Positions 1 through 7,496 of a stretch of 50,827 nucleotides of DNA are shown here, piece after piece. Position 1 is the stretch's first letter; every line of letters begins with the position of its first letter. Where the stretch lies: the NCBI GenBank assembly GCA_026987195.1, contig JALSNC010000083.1, forward strand, positions 1-50,827. The letters run 5' to 3'. The notes below the pieces were generated by a model. It worked only from the letters and a program-made list of their open reading frames with translations. It searched no databases and had not been told where the DNA came from. The DNA comes from Desulfobulbaceae bacterium (GTDB lineage: Bacteria; Desulfobacterota; Desulfobulbia; Desulfobulbales; Desulfobulbaceae). A program made the position numbers and the translations under genes.

Positions 1-38
1 AGGGACGCTGCAAAGAACAGGACGATCTTGTCTCTCAT
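1..38 (-). CDS. Start of an exported protein (partial)
   Basis: Only the first 12 codons are in the window; the gene runs off the left edge on the minus strand. They read MRDKIVLFFAAS, a short basic stretch followed by a hydrophobic one, as at the start of a signal peptide or lipoprotein leader. A good Shine-Dalgarno sequence (CCAGGAG) lies a few bases upstream of the ATG, which is the main reason for calling it. It is downstream of zwf in the same direction, about 195 bases away. The product cannot be identified. The N-terminus does not look like the cytoplasmic enzyme 6-phosphogluconolactonase that often accompanies zwf. Confidence 0.5.
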   Translation of the reverse strand, partial: MRDKIVLFFAAS

Positions 39-234
39 GACACGCTCCTGGAGAAGGTTCCTCTTGTTCCCTGCCGTTGCAACCAGGATGCCCGGCGTTG
101 GTGGTTTTCTGGTTGTTAAGATATTTCAGTGCGTTGTATGGGTGAGTTCGGGGGAGGATTATCTGGCGAGGCAGAAGGAAGTCCGAAAAGACGAAAAGCT
201 GGGCCGGAAGTCCGGAAAAGTTGATCCTGGAGTG

Positions 235-1740
235 TCAGGGTCTGGCCAGCTCTTCCACGGTCTGCCGGACCGGGGCAGGCCCCCAGGTGCCGGCCGGGTA
301 GGAGTGGAGGCGGGTCTCCCGGTCCAGGCACTGTTCGCACTGGCGCAGGACCGGGGTCAGGAAGGCCCAGGACTGTTCGATGCCGTCCTGACGCCAGAAG
401 AGCATGTGGTCGCCGGCCATGCAGTCGAGCAGGACCCGGGCATAGGCATCCAGTGCCGATTTCCGGTAGTGTTCACCATAGGTGAAGTCCATGGTCATGG
501 AGCGCAGGCAGAGGCTGGCGCCAGGCTGCTTGCTCTGGAAGGTGAGGCGGATGGCCTCGTCCGGATAGGTCTCGATGGTGAGGCGGTTGGCGCCGATGGA
601 TTCCCCGGCCAGGTTGGTAAAGAGCCGGTGCGGCACGTCGCGGAACTGGATGACGATGCGGGTCACCTTGCGCGGCAGTCGTTTTCCGGAAACCAGGAGA
701 AAGGGGACGTTCTGCCATCGCCAGTTGTCGACATAGAGCTCCAGCAGGGCGAATGTCGGGGTCCGGGAGCGTGGATCCACGCCCTGTTCCTGGCGGTAGC
801 CGGGCACGGCAGTCTGGTCGATCTCGCCGGCCGTGTACTGGCCCAGGCAGATGCGGCTGCCGTGTTCGGTGTTGAAATCGCGCAGGGAACGGATGACCTT
901 GACCTTCTCGTCCTGGACCGGGTCCGGTTCGAGCAGGCAGGGTGGCTCCATGCCGGTCAGCACCAGGAGCTGCATCAGGTGGTTCTGGAACATGTCGCGC
1001 AGGACCCCGGCCTCCTCGTAGTAGCCGGCCCGGTTGCCGATACCCAGCGATTCCGCGGCCATGATGCCCACGTAACTGATATGGTGCCGGTTCCAGATCG
1101 GCTCGAAGATCGAGTTGGCAAACCGGAACACCAGCATGTTCTGCACCGTCTCCTTGGCCAGGTAGTGGTCGATGCGGAAGATCTGCGGTTCGCGGAAATA
1201 GCGGTGCAGGGTGCGGTTCAGTTCACGGGCGCTTTCCAGGTCGTGGCCGAATGGTTTTTCGATCACGATCCGGCTCCAGCCACCGGTTTCCTCACCCTCC
1301 CGGGCCAGGCCGGTTTCGCCGAGCAGGGTGGCGATGACAGGGTAGAGCTGTGGCGGCACTGCCAGGTCGAAGACACGGTTGCCGCCGGTGGCGCCGGTCC
1401 TGTCCAGTTCCTGCAGGAAGGCGCGCAGGCCGGTGAAACTTTCCCGGTCATAACGGACAGGATGGTAGTGGATCAGGGAGGCAAAGGTCGTCCATGTGGC
1501 CGCATCCGCCAAGCCGTCGTCCATCTGCTGCCGCAGGGAGTGGCGGAAGGTGTCACTGTCCATCTCCGTCCGGCTGCAGCCGACAATGGTAAAAGGCCGT
1601 GGCAGGAGATCCTGCCTGAACATGGAGAAGAGGGCGGGGATGAGCTTGCGCCGGGTGAGGTCTCCCGAGGCGCCGAAGATGACCAGGATGCAGGGGTCCA
1701 GGCCGCCGGCCGGCAGGATGTCGCAGGAAAGATCGCTCAC
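235..1740 (-). CDS. zwf: Glucose-6-phosphate 1-dehydrogenase
   Basis: Oxidises glucose 6-phosphate to 6-phosphogluconolactone with NAD(P)+, the first step of the oxidative pentose phosphate pathway, in the cytoplasm. The 501-residue protein has the family length. The N-terminal nucleotide-binding motif GASGDLTRRKL and the active-site signature RIDHYLAKE, with its catalytic lysine and histidine region, are both clear. Its start overlaps the end of gnd by four bases, so the two genes are probably translationally coupled, with gnd first. No pgl gene is seen next to it. The reading frame is intact and the assignment is secure. Confidence 0.97.
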   Translation of the reverse strand: MSDLSCDILPAGGLDPCILVIFGASGDLTRRKLIPALFSMFRQDLLPRPFTIVGCSRTEMDSDTFRHSLRQQMDDGLADAATWTTFASLIHYHPVRYDRESFTGLRAFLQELDRTGATGGNRVFDLAVPPQLYPVIATLLGETGLAREGEETGGWSRIVIEKPFGHDLESARELNRTLHRYFREPQIFRIDHYLAKETVQNMLVFRFANSIFEPIWNRHHISYVGIMAAESLGIGNRAGYYEEAGVLRDMFQNHLMQLLVLTGMEPPCLLEPDPVQDEKVKVIRSLRDFNTEHGSRICLGQYTAGEIDQTAVPGYRQEQGVDPRSRTPTFALLELYVDNWRWQNVPFLLVSGKRLPRKVTRIVIQFRDVPHRLFTNLAGESIGANRLTIETYPDEAIRLTFQSKQPGASLCLRSMTMDFTYGEHYRKSALDAYARVLLDCMAGDHMLFWRQDGIEQSWAFLTPVLRQCEQCLDRETRLHSYPAGTWGPAPVRQTVEELARP

Positions 1741-2654
1741 CTGGCGGGCTCCTTCCGGTCTCTGACCGCGTGGCCGCCGAACTCCCTGCGCATGGCGGCC
1801 AGCACGCGATTGGCGAAACTGTTGTCATCCCTGGACTGGAAACGACTGAACAGGGCCATGGTGATCACCGGAGCGGCAACGCTCGAGTTGACAGCCTCTT
1901 CCACGGTCCAGCGTCCCTCGCCCGAGTCATCCACGTAGCCCCGCAACTCCTCGAGCCGCGGGTCGGCGGCAAAGGCCCTCTCCATCAGTTCCAGGAGCCA
2001 GGAACGGACGACGCTGCCCCGGTTCCAGAGGGCCGCGATCTCGGCATGGTTGAGATGGTCGCGGTACCGTGAGGCCTCGAGCAGGGCGAATCCCTCGCCG
2101 TAAGCCTGCATCATGCCATACTCGATGCCGTTGTGGATCATCTTCACATAATGACCGGCCCCGCTGGGACCGCAGTAGAGATAGCCCTTTTCGGGGGCAA
2201 GGCTGCGGAAAACCGGCTCCACCCGCCTGAAGATCTTCTCGTCGCCGCCCACCATGGTGCAGTAGCCGTTTTCCAGCCCCCAGATCCCGCCGCTGACACC
2301 GGCGTCGAGGTAATGGATGCCATGTTCCGCCAGCTGTTCGGCCCGCCGGATATCGTCGGTGAAACGGCTGTTACCGCCCTCGATGATGACATCGTCGGGC
2401 CCGAGCAGGCCGGCAAGCAGGGCGATGTGCTCGTCCACCACTGCGCCTGCCGGCAGCATGATCCAGACGAGCCGCGGCCGATTAAGCAGGTCGACGGCCT
2501 CGGCAAGTGAGAAAGCCGCCTCTGCCCCTTCGGCGGCGAGTTCCCGTGTCCTGGCCGGGGTCCGGTTGTAGGCCACCACCCGGTGTCCGGCGCGCAGCAG
2601 CCTGCGGGACATGTTCATTCCCATCCGGCCCAGTCCGATCATTGCCAGTCGCAT
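1737..2654 (-). CDS. gnd: 6-phosphogluconate dehydrogenase, short (GndA-type)
   Basis: Oxidatively decarboxylates 6-phosphogluconate to ribulose 5-phosphate. The protein has 305 residues, the length of the short bacterial form rather than the roughly 470-residue enterobacterial enzyme; short forms are often NAD-dependent. Visible are the Rossmann motif GLGRMG at residues 7-12, the substrate-binding segment DAGVSGGIWGLENGY and the family signature GAGHYVKMIHNGIEYG with its catalytic lysine. It is the first gene of a gnd-zwf pair. A heptanucleotide array (2733-2795) lies about 80 bases upstream of its start, in the likely leader. Confidence 0.95.
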   Translation of the reverse strand: MRLAMIGLGRMGMNMSRRLLRAGHRVVAYNRTPARTRELAAEGAEAAFSLAEAVDLLNRPRLVWIMLPAGAVVDEHIALLAGLLGPDDVIIEGGNSRFTDDIRRAEQLAEHGIHYLDAGVSGGIWGLENGYCTMVGGDEKIFRRVEPVFRSLAPEKGYLYCGPSGAGHYVKMIHNGIEYGMMQAYGEGFALLEASRYRDHLNHAEIAALWNRGSVVRSWLLELMERAFAADPRLEELRGYVDDSGEGRWTVEEAVNSSVAAPVITMALFSRFQSRDDNSFANRVLAAMRREFGGHAVRDRKEPAR

Positions 2655-2732
2655 GCACGCCCTCCCTGGAAAAACCGTAAAACTTCACGATGACTCTTGT
2701 CGTTGCAGTCCCCTGCTCTCTGCCTGTTGATT

Positions 2733-2795
2733 CCTGTCCCCTGACACCTGGCACCTGACACCTGGAACCTGTCCCCTGTCCCCTGACCCCTGTCC
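2733..2795. repeat. Heptanucleotide tandem array, nine units
   Basis: Nine consecutive 7-base units of the form CCTGNNN (CCTGTCC, CCTGACA, CCTGGCA and so on) run without a break. The first four bases are constant and the last three vary. The array lies between the PilZ gene and the start of gnd. The same unit, read on the other strand as NNNCAGG, builds the arrays at 5187-5249 and 29563-29625. Confidence 0.9.
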
Positions 2796-2805
2796 CCCGG
2801 GAAGC

Positions 2806-3162
2806 TCAGGCCGGGCCCATGGTGTGGGTGGTGAGCAGTTGCCTGATCGCCTGCTGCTGGGCCGGGGTCAGGTCGAGGAAACGGATGGCCCGCCGCTTCC
2901 GGCGCAGGGGCAGGAAGCCCTCGCCCTGTTCGAGTACGATGTCATAGACGGTTGTGGCCCGGATGCCGGAAAGCAGGAGCCGGGTCCTGTCGGAAAAGAT
3001 CCCCAGGTCCATGGGGCCATGGTCGAGCTGTTCGCCCTCGAAGTATTCAAAGCACATGCCGCCCATGCCCAGGTTGAGGATGGGGCCGAGCACGTGGCGT
3101 CTGGTGACGAGAACGCCCTCGTTGAGACGGTATCTGGGATAATTGCGACGGTCTCTGGTCAT
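2806..3162 (-). CDS. PilZ domain protein
   Basis: A 118-residue single-domain PilZ protein, a likely cyclic-di-GMP receptor. The N-terminal arginine motif (RDRRNYPRYRL, compare RxxxR) and the strand NLGMGGMCFEY, matching the D/NxSxxG region, are visible; the second motif has Gly-Met-Gly-Gly instead of the usual Ser, so ligand affinity is uncertain. Its ATG overlaps the stop of the upstream sensor kinase by four bases. The kinase and PilZ protein are therefore probably co-translated and may work in one signalling route. The output target is not evident from the neighbours. Confidence 0.85.
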   Translation of the reverse strand: MTRDRRNYPRYRLNEGVLVTRRHVLGPILNLGMGGMCFEYFEGEQLDHGPMDLGIFSDRTRLLLSGIRATTVYDIVLEQGEGFLPLRRKRRAIRFLDLTPAQQQAIRQLLTTHTMGPA

Positions 3163-5171
3163 GGGTGCTGTGGTGTCTGGTTGCTGTCCCGGCTCTGCTG
3201 GCCGGTCGCGCCGTCATGGCGCATCGGCAGGCGGACCGTGAACTCGGCCCCCTGGCCGGGAACGGAGCTGGCCTCGATGGAGCCGCCGTGCCGGAGGACG
3301 ATCCTGCGGCAGATCGCCAGGCCGATGCCGCTGCCCTCTACAGAAGTGCTGCCGGCCTGGAGACGTTCGCAGAAAGCAAAGATACGTTCCCTGGATTCGC
3401 TTGCAAAACCGATGCCGTTGTCGCGGACCACCAGCCGGACAAAGGTGTTTTTGCCGCTGCCGTTCTCTTCCCGGCTCCAGCAGATGGTGATTTCGGGCCG
3501 TACTCCCTGGCGGTGGTACTTGAGACTGTTGCTGATCAGGTTCTGCAGAAGCTGGCGGATCTGCAGCGGCGCCGCCTCGATAACCGGCAGCGGCTCCGCC
3601 CGGATGCGGGCTCCGGTTTGCTCTATCCGCAGGGCCAGGTCGTCGAGCACGGTATGCAGGATCTCGGTCAGGTCCACGGGGACAAACTGTTCCGAGCGGC
3701 TGCTGAACCTGGCATAGAGAAGCAGGCCGTTGAGCATCTCCTCCATTCGGCAGGCAGCGCCGTCGATGATCTGAATATACCGGCTGCAGGAGGCGGAATC
3801 ACGCACTTTTTTTCCCAGTCTCCGGCAGAATGCCTGGATGAGCATCAACGGCTCCTTCAGGTCATGGGAGATGGAATGGGCAAAGTCCTGCAGGGCCTGG
3901 TTGTTCTCCTTGAGTTCGCGGGTGGTCCGTGCCAGGGCCTCCTCGGCTTCCTTGAGCTGGGAGACGTCCGTGATGACCATGATGGCGCCGATCAGGGAGC
4001 CGTCGGGTTCGCGGAAGGGCGTGGCCGTGACGATGCACGGCATGGTGCGGCCCGATTCCAGGGTCTTGGTGGCCTCAACCTCCACCCGCTGTTCCTTCTT
4101 CAGGATCCGCACCAGCGGACAGTTCGGCGTGTGGCAGGTGGAACCGGAAAAGACCTCGAAACATTTCTGCCCCATGAGCTGGTTGGTGGCACGTCCGCTG
4201 AGCCGGGTGAAGGCCCGGTTGACCCGGAGAATATGGAAATGGCGGTCAATGACCAGCATGCCGTCGGGCGCCGAGTTGAAGAGCTGGTAGAACTCCCCGT
4301 AGATGGCGGTCAGGGCCTCCTCGATCCGCTCCCGTTCATGGATCTTCCGCTGCAGTTCCCGGTTGGTCTCGGTCAAAGCCGCAGTGCGCTGGGCGACCTC
4401 TTCCTCGAGCTGCTCCCGGGCAGCCTGGAGGGAATGCTCGGCCTCCCGGCGCTCCCGGATCTCCTGCTGCAGGTCGTTATTGAGGGCCAGGAGCTTCCGG
4501 CGACCGGAATCCAGGCGGGTATGGAAGAAGAGGATGATGAGGGCGCCGATGGACATGGCCGCCAGGTGGCTGAAGATCAGGGGGCGGTTGAGGGCCGGTT
4601 GTTTGCCGGCAATGGTGATGGAGACCGCGCCCAGAAGGTCGCCCTGGCGGTAGCCGGCCTGCGCGTGACAGGCAAGGCACCGGGGAGTTGCGGCAAGAGG
4701 TGCAAGGTAGCGGAAGAGAGTGGTGCCGTCTCGGGTGAGGAACTCGCCCACCTCGTGACGGCTGGAGACCAGGCGTGCCACAAGGGGATCGGCCGGTGAC
4801 CTGGAGTTCTTCTCACCGGCGGCAAGCCGAACCAGCCTGATGGCGGCACTGCCCGGGACGGCCGTGCCCGAGAGTTCATGGAGCACGTAGCCGGGGTTGA
4901 TCCGTGCCAGGCGCAGGCCGGAGGGCGTCCGCAGGATCTGTGCCTGGTCTGCGGGACGGAACGGCGCCGGGATCTCGGCAAGGGGGAGGTAGACGCCCTG
5001 CCTGTGTCCGGCCAGCCAGGCACGGGTATGCTCGATCTGGGCCAGCAGGGTACGGGCGGTGCCAAAGGCGGCCGCCTTCTGCTGCGCAAAGTCGTCATAC
5101 AGGTTCCATGCCAGAGACACTGTTCCGGCCAGCAGCCATCCAACCAGTATGACGACAGTGTATCGTTTCAA
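3159..5171 (-). CDS. Heme-c-binding PAS sensor histidine kinase
   Basis: A 670-residue membrane sensor kinase. A signal-anchor helix at about residues 5-23 is followed by a periplasmic Tll0287-like (DUF3365) domain with a CLACH c-type heme motif at 165-169. A second membrane helix lies at about 199-216, then a coiled linker, a PAS domain (about 290-405) with a cysteine-rich insert (CFEV..CHTPNCPL), a HisKA domain with phospho-acceptor His436 in SISHDLKEP, and an ATPase domain (N box near 544, DNGIGF at 584, GSGIGL at 613). A redox or gas signal at the heme is a reasonable inference. No response regulator is adjacent; a PilZ protein follows with a four-base overlap. A strong promoter lies at 5297-5325. 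Confidence 0.93.
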   Translation of the reverse strand: MKRYTVVILVGWLLAGTVSLAWNLYDDFAQQKAAAFGTARTLLAQIEHTRAWLAGHRQGVYLPLAEIPAPFRPADQAQILRTPSGLRLARINPGYVLHELSGTAVPGSAAIRLVRLAAGEKNSRSPADPLVARLVSSRHEVGEFLTRDGTTLFRYLAPLAATPRCLACHAQAGYRQGDLLGAVSITIAGKQPALNRPLIFSHLAAMSIGALIILFFHTRLDSGRRKLLALNNDLQQEIRERREAEHSLQAAREQLEEEVAQRTAALTETNRELQRKIHERERIEEALTAIYGEFYQLFNSAPDGMLVIDRHFHILRVNRAFTRLSGRATNQLMGQKCFEVFSGSTCHTPNCPLVRILKKEQRVEVEATKTLESGRTMPCIVTATPFREPDGSLIGAIMVITDVSQLKEAEEALARTTRELKENNQALQDFAHSISHDLKEPLMLIQAFCRRLGKKVRDSASCSRYIQIIDGAACRMEEMLNGLLLYARFSSRSEQFVPVDLTEILHTVLDDLALRIEQTGARIRAEPLPVIEAAPLQIRQLLQNLISNSLKYHRQGVRPEITICWSREENGSGKNTFVRLVVRDNGIGFASESRERIFAFCERLQAGSTSVEGSGIGLAICRRIVLRHGGSIEASSVPGQGAEFTVRLPMRHDGATGQQSRDSNQTPQHP

Positions 5172-5186
5172 GGCGTGGGCATGGAG

Positions 5187-5249
5187 TGTCAGGGGTCAGG
5201 GGCCAGGTGCCAGGGGTCAGGGGCCAGGTACCAAGGACCAGGGGCCAGG
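5187..5249. repeat. Heptanucleotide tandem array, nine units, in a 5' leader
   Basis: Nine in-phase 7-base units (TGTCAGG, GGTCAGG, GGCCAGG, TGCCAGG and variants; one unit is TACCAAG). It lies between the promoter at 5297-5325 and the start codon of the sensor kinase at 5171, so it should be transcribed as part of that messenger's leader. Unit number and size match the array at 2733-2795. Confidence 0.9.
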
Positions 5250-5296
5250 TGAATTAGCTGTGTGCGGCCGTAGCGCGATGCTGTCCTCCTCCATTG

Positions 5297-5325
5297 ATTA
5301 AATGGTATGGTCGCCGGATTGTCAA
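5297..5325 (-). promoter_or_regulatory. Sigma-70-type promoter of the sensor kinase
   Basis: On the minus strand a perfect -35 box TTGACA (5320-5325) is followed after 17 bases by TTTAAT (5297-5302), five of six matches to the -10 consensus. It points toward the kinase gene and lies about 125 bases upstream of its ATG. It is the best promoter match noted in the window. Confidence 0.7.
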
Positions 5326-5326
5326 G

Positions 5327-5341
5327 TGATAATCTTTATCA
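5327..5341. promoter_or_regulatory. Fur-box-like palindrome
   Basis: TGATAATCTTTATCA is a 6-3-6 inverted repeat directly abutting the -35 box of the kinase promoter. Taken with flanking bases it matches about 14 of 19 positions of the classical Fur box. Iron control of a heme-containing sensor would make sense, but this is inference from one site. Confidence 0.4.
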
Positions 5342-5387
5342 TTTTGGGGCAGGCAGGAACACCTGGTCAGTGTATGGTTCCGGAATC

Positions 5388-7028
5388 TCAGAGGATACAG
5401 GTTTTGCGCCGCAGTTCGCGGGTCAGCACGGACTCGTTTTCCGAGTAGTCGATGGGGACCTCGATGAGATGAACGCCCGGCTCCTGCAGGCAGCGCTCGA
5501 GGGTGGTGCCGAGTTCGCCGTCGCGGGTGATCCGGTGGCCATGGGCGCCGTAGCTCTCGGCATAGGTCACAAAGTCCGGGTTGCCGAAATCGAGGCCGAA
5601 GTCCGGCAGTCCCATGCCACCCTGTTTCCAGCGGATCATGCCCAGGCCGTTGTCCTTGAGCAGGATGACGGTCAGATCAGTGCCCAGGCGGATGGCGGTC
5701 TCCATCTCCTGGGAGTTCATCATGAAGCCGCCGTCACCGCAGACCGCCACCACGTTTTTCTCCGGGTTCAGCATTTTGGCGGCAATGGCCGCCGGCAGGC
5801 CGGCGCCCATGGTGGCCAGGGCATTGTCGAGGAGCACGGAGTAGGAGCAGGTGGCCCGGTAGTTGCGGGCAAACCATATCTTGTACATGCCGTTGTCCAG
5901 GGAGAGGATCGAGTTTTCCGGCATCACGTCCCGGACCACCGCCACCAGGTGCTGCGGCGTGTAGGGAAAGGTGCCGCTGGCACGCTTGGCGTAGATGTTG
6001 TCCTCGATGGCCCCTTTGAGGCGGCGGAAGTAGCCGTCCCCGGACAGGGAATCCGGGGGAATGCGGGCGGTGAGCTGACGGAGCGAGTCGGAGATATCGC
6101 CGATGATCTCGTACTGGGGGAAGTAGACGTCGTCAAAGGCGGCGCTGAAATAGTTGACATGGATCACCTGCATGCCGCCCCGGGTCATGATAAAGGGCGG
6201 CTTTTCCACCACGTCGTGGCCGACGTTGATGATCACGTCGGCGCGGTCGATGGCACAGTGCAGGTAGTCGTGGGCCGACAGGGCCGCCGTGCCCAGGGAT
6301 CGCTGGTGGTACTCGGTGACCACGCCCTTGCCCATCTGGGTGGAGGCGAAGTAGATGCCGCTGCGCTCGATGAAGCCTTCCAGGGCAGAGCAGGTCCGTC
6401 GCCGGTTGGCGGCCGCGGCGATGAGAAGGAGGGGGTTTTCGGCCTCGCGGATGACGCGCACCACCTCTTCCACACTGCGGGTATCGGCCAGGGGCGAGCG
6501 GACACCGGTCACCGGGAAGCAGGTGGCGCCGGTCGGCTCGGCGGCGATGTCCTCGGGCAGTTCCAGGTGGACGGGGCCGCATTTTTCATGAACCGCCACC
6601 CGGAAGGCCTCCCGGACCAGGGCCGGGATGGAATCGGCACCCACGATCTGTTTGGTCATCTTGGTGATGGGTTCCATCATCCCCACCACGTCGATGATCT
6701 GGAACCGTCCCTGCTTGGATTTCTTGATCGGTTTCTGGCCGGTGATGAAGAGGACCGGCATGCCACCCAGCAGGGCATAAGAGACGCTGGTAACGAAGTT
6801 GGTGGCACCTGGACCGAGAGTGGCCAGGCAGACCCCGGGCCGGCCGGTGAGGCGGCCGTAGGTGGCGGCCATGAAGCCGGCCGCCTGCTCGTGCCGGGTC
6901 AGGATCATGCGGATGGAGGAGGTGCGCAGGGCTTCGAGAAAGGCCAGGTTCTCCTCGCCCGGGATCCCGAAGATATATTCCACGCCTTCATTTTCCAGTG
7001 ACTTGACGAAAAGTTCTGCTCCGTTCAT
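5388..7028 (-). CDS. Acetolactate synthase-like ThDP enzyme
   Basis: A 546-residue thiamine-diphosphate enzyme of the acetolactate synthase large-subunit family, which condenses two pyruvates to acetolactate (branched-chain amino acid or acetoin routes). The catalytic glutamate lies in RHEQAA (Glu47), the PYR domain has ATLGPGATN, and the C-terminal ThDP-binding motif is GDGGFMMNSQE followed by DNGLGM. No regulatory subunit (ilvN/ilvH) or ilvC is adjacent, so it may be a stand-alone catabolic-type enzyme or a paralogue with another 2-keto acid substrate. An H-module repeat (7032-7085) lies almost against the start codon, and no clear Shine-Dalgarno is visible there. Confidence 0.85.
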   Translation of the reverse strand: MNGAELFVKSLENEGVEYIFGIPGEENLAFLEALRTSSIRMILTRHEQAAGFMAATYGRLTGRPGVCLATLGPGATNFVTSVSYALLGGMPVLFITGQKPIKKSKQGRFQIIDVVGMMEPITKMTKQIVGADSIPALVREAFRVAVHEKCGPVHLELPEDIAAEPTGATCFPVTGVRSPLADTRSVEEVVRVIREAENPLLLIAAAANRRRTCSALEGFIERSGIYFASTQMGKGVVTEYHQRSLGTAALSAHDYLHCAIDRADVIINVGHDVVEKPPFIMTRGGMQVIHVNYFSAAFDDVYFPQYEIIGDISDSLRQLTARIPPDSLSGDGYFRRLKGAIEDNIYAKRASGTFPYTPQHLVAVVRDVMPENSILSLDNGMYKIWFARNYRATCSYSVLLDNALATMGAGLPAAIAAKMLNPEKNVVAVCGDGGFMMNSQEMETAIRLGTDLTVILLKDNGLGMIRWKQGGMGLPDFGLDFGNPDFVTYAESYGAHGHRITRDGELGTTLERCLQEPGVHLIEVPIDYSENESVLTRELRRKTCIL

Positions 7029-7031
7029 GGC

Positions 7032-7085
7032 TCGTAACAGTGCACAGTGATGGGCAACTAGCTGGAAATGCCGATACTCTTACCA
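7032..7085 (+). repeat. H-module repeat copy, upstream of the acetolactate synthase-like gene
   Basis: Reads GTAACAG.GCACAG.GATGGGCAAC.A, then TGCCGATACTCTTACC. It aligns with the H modules at 9039, 20299 and 29756. It ends within about four bases of the minus-strand start codon, so it forms most of that gene's near-upstream region. Confidence 0.6.
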
Positions 7086-7310
7086 TGGATCGTCGATTGT
7101 CAGGCAGGGTCAACCCGATGACAGCCCTGCGGGAGACCGCCGGCAGTGCTGCTCCGCCGGCAGTGCCGGAGACGTTTTTTCCCGCGATACCGTGTAGTCT
7201 TATCGCAGCGGGCATCCTCTGTCGAGGCGAAAAGGGGGGTGAAAAGGAAAAAGATGAAAAACCCCGGAAAAAGTGGTTTACTATCGCTTTGAAGTATTCG
7301 ATAATGTATA

Positions 7311-7352
7311 CGTTCACCGCTAGCGGCAACTATTTTGTAAAACCAGTACGCT
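7311..7352 (+). repeat. H-module repeat copy
   Basis: CGTTCACCGCTAGCGGCAAC followed by a TTTTGTAAAA core matches the H family. Between 7086 and 7496 there is no gene I can support; this copy is the only recognisable structure besides an A/T-rich stretch near 7270-7310. Confidence 0.6.
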
Positions 7353-7496
7353 TCAATGGTCAAGGACCAGTGGCCGGCGGGTCCGGTCCGGCCGGTTTGC
7401 CAGCAAATGATCTTCGCATGTTCCCTGGTGCCCACCGTTGCCGCCCTGTCTTGCCTGCCCTGAAAAGATCCTGTCAGCCAGAGTGACCAGAACAGC

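Noticed and set aside
28-1938. A 636-codon open frame antisense to zwf and the end of gnd
   Set aside because: It mirrors real genes in GC-rich DNA, has no recognisable domain and lacks a ribosome-binding site. The same reasoning removes the long antisense frames over the sensor kinase, acetolactate synthase-like gene, mrdA, polA, gltA, hflKC, the TPR cluster, ftsK, aprA and qmoB.
2733-2795. CRISPR array
   Set aside because: The arrays have 7-base units with no unique spacers, far too short for CRISPR repeats, and no cas gene is in the window.
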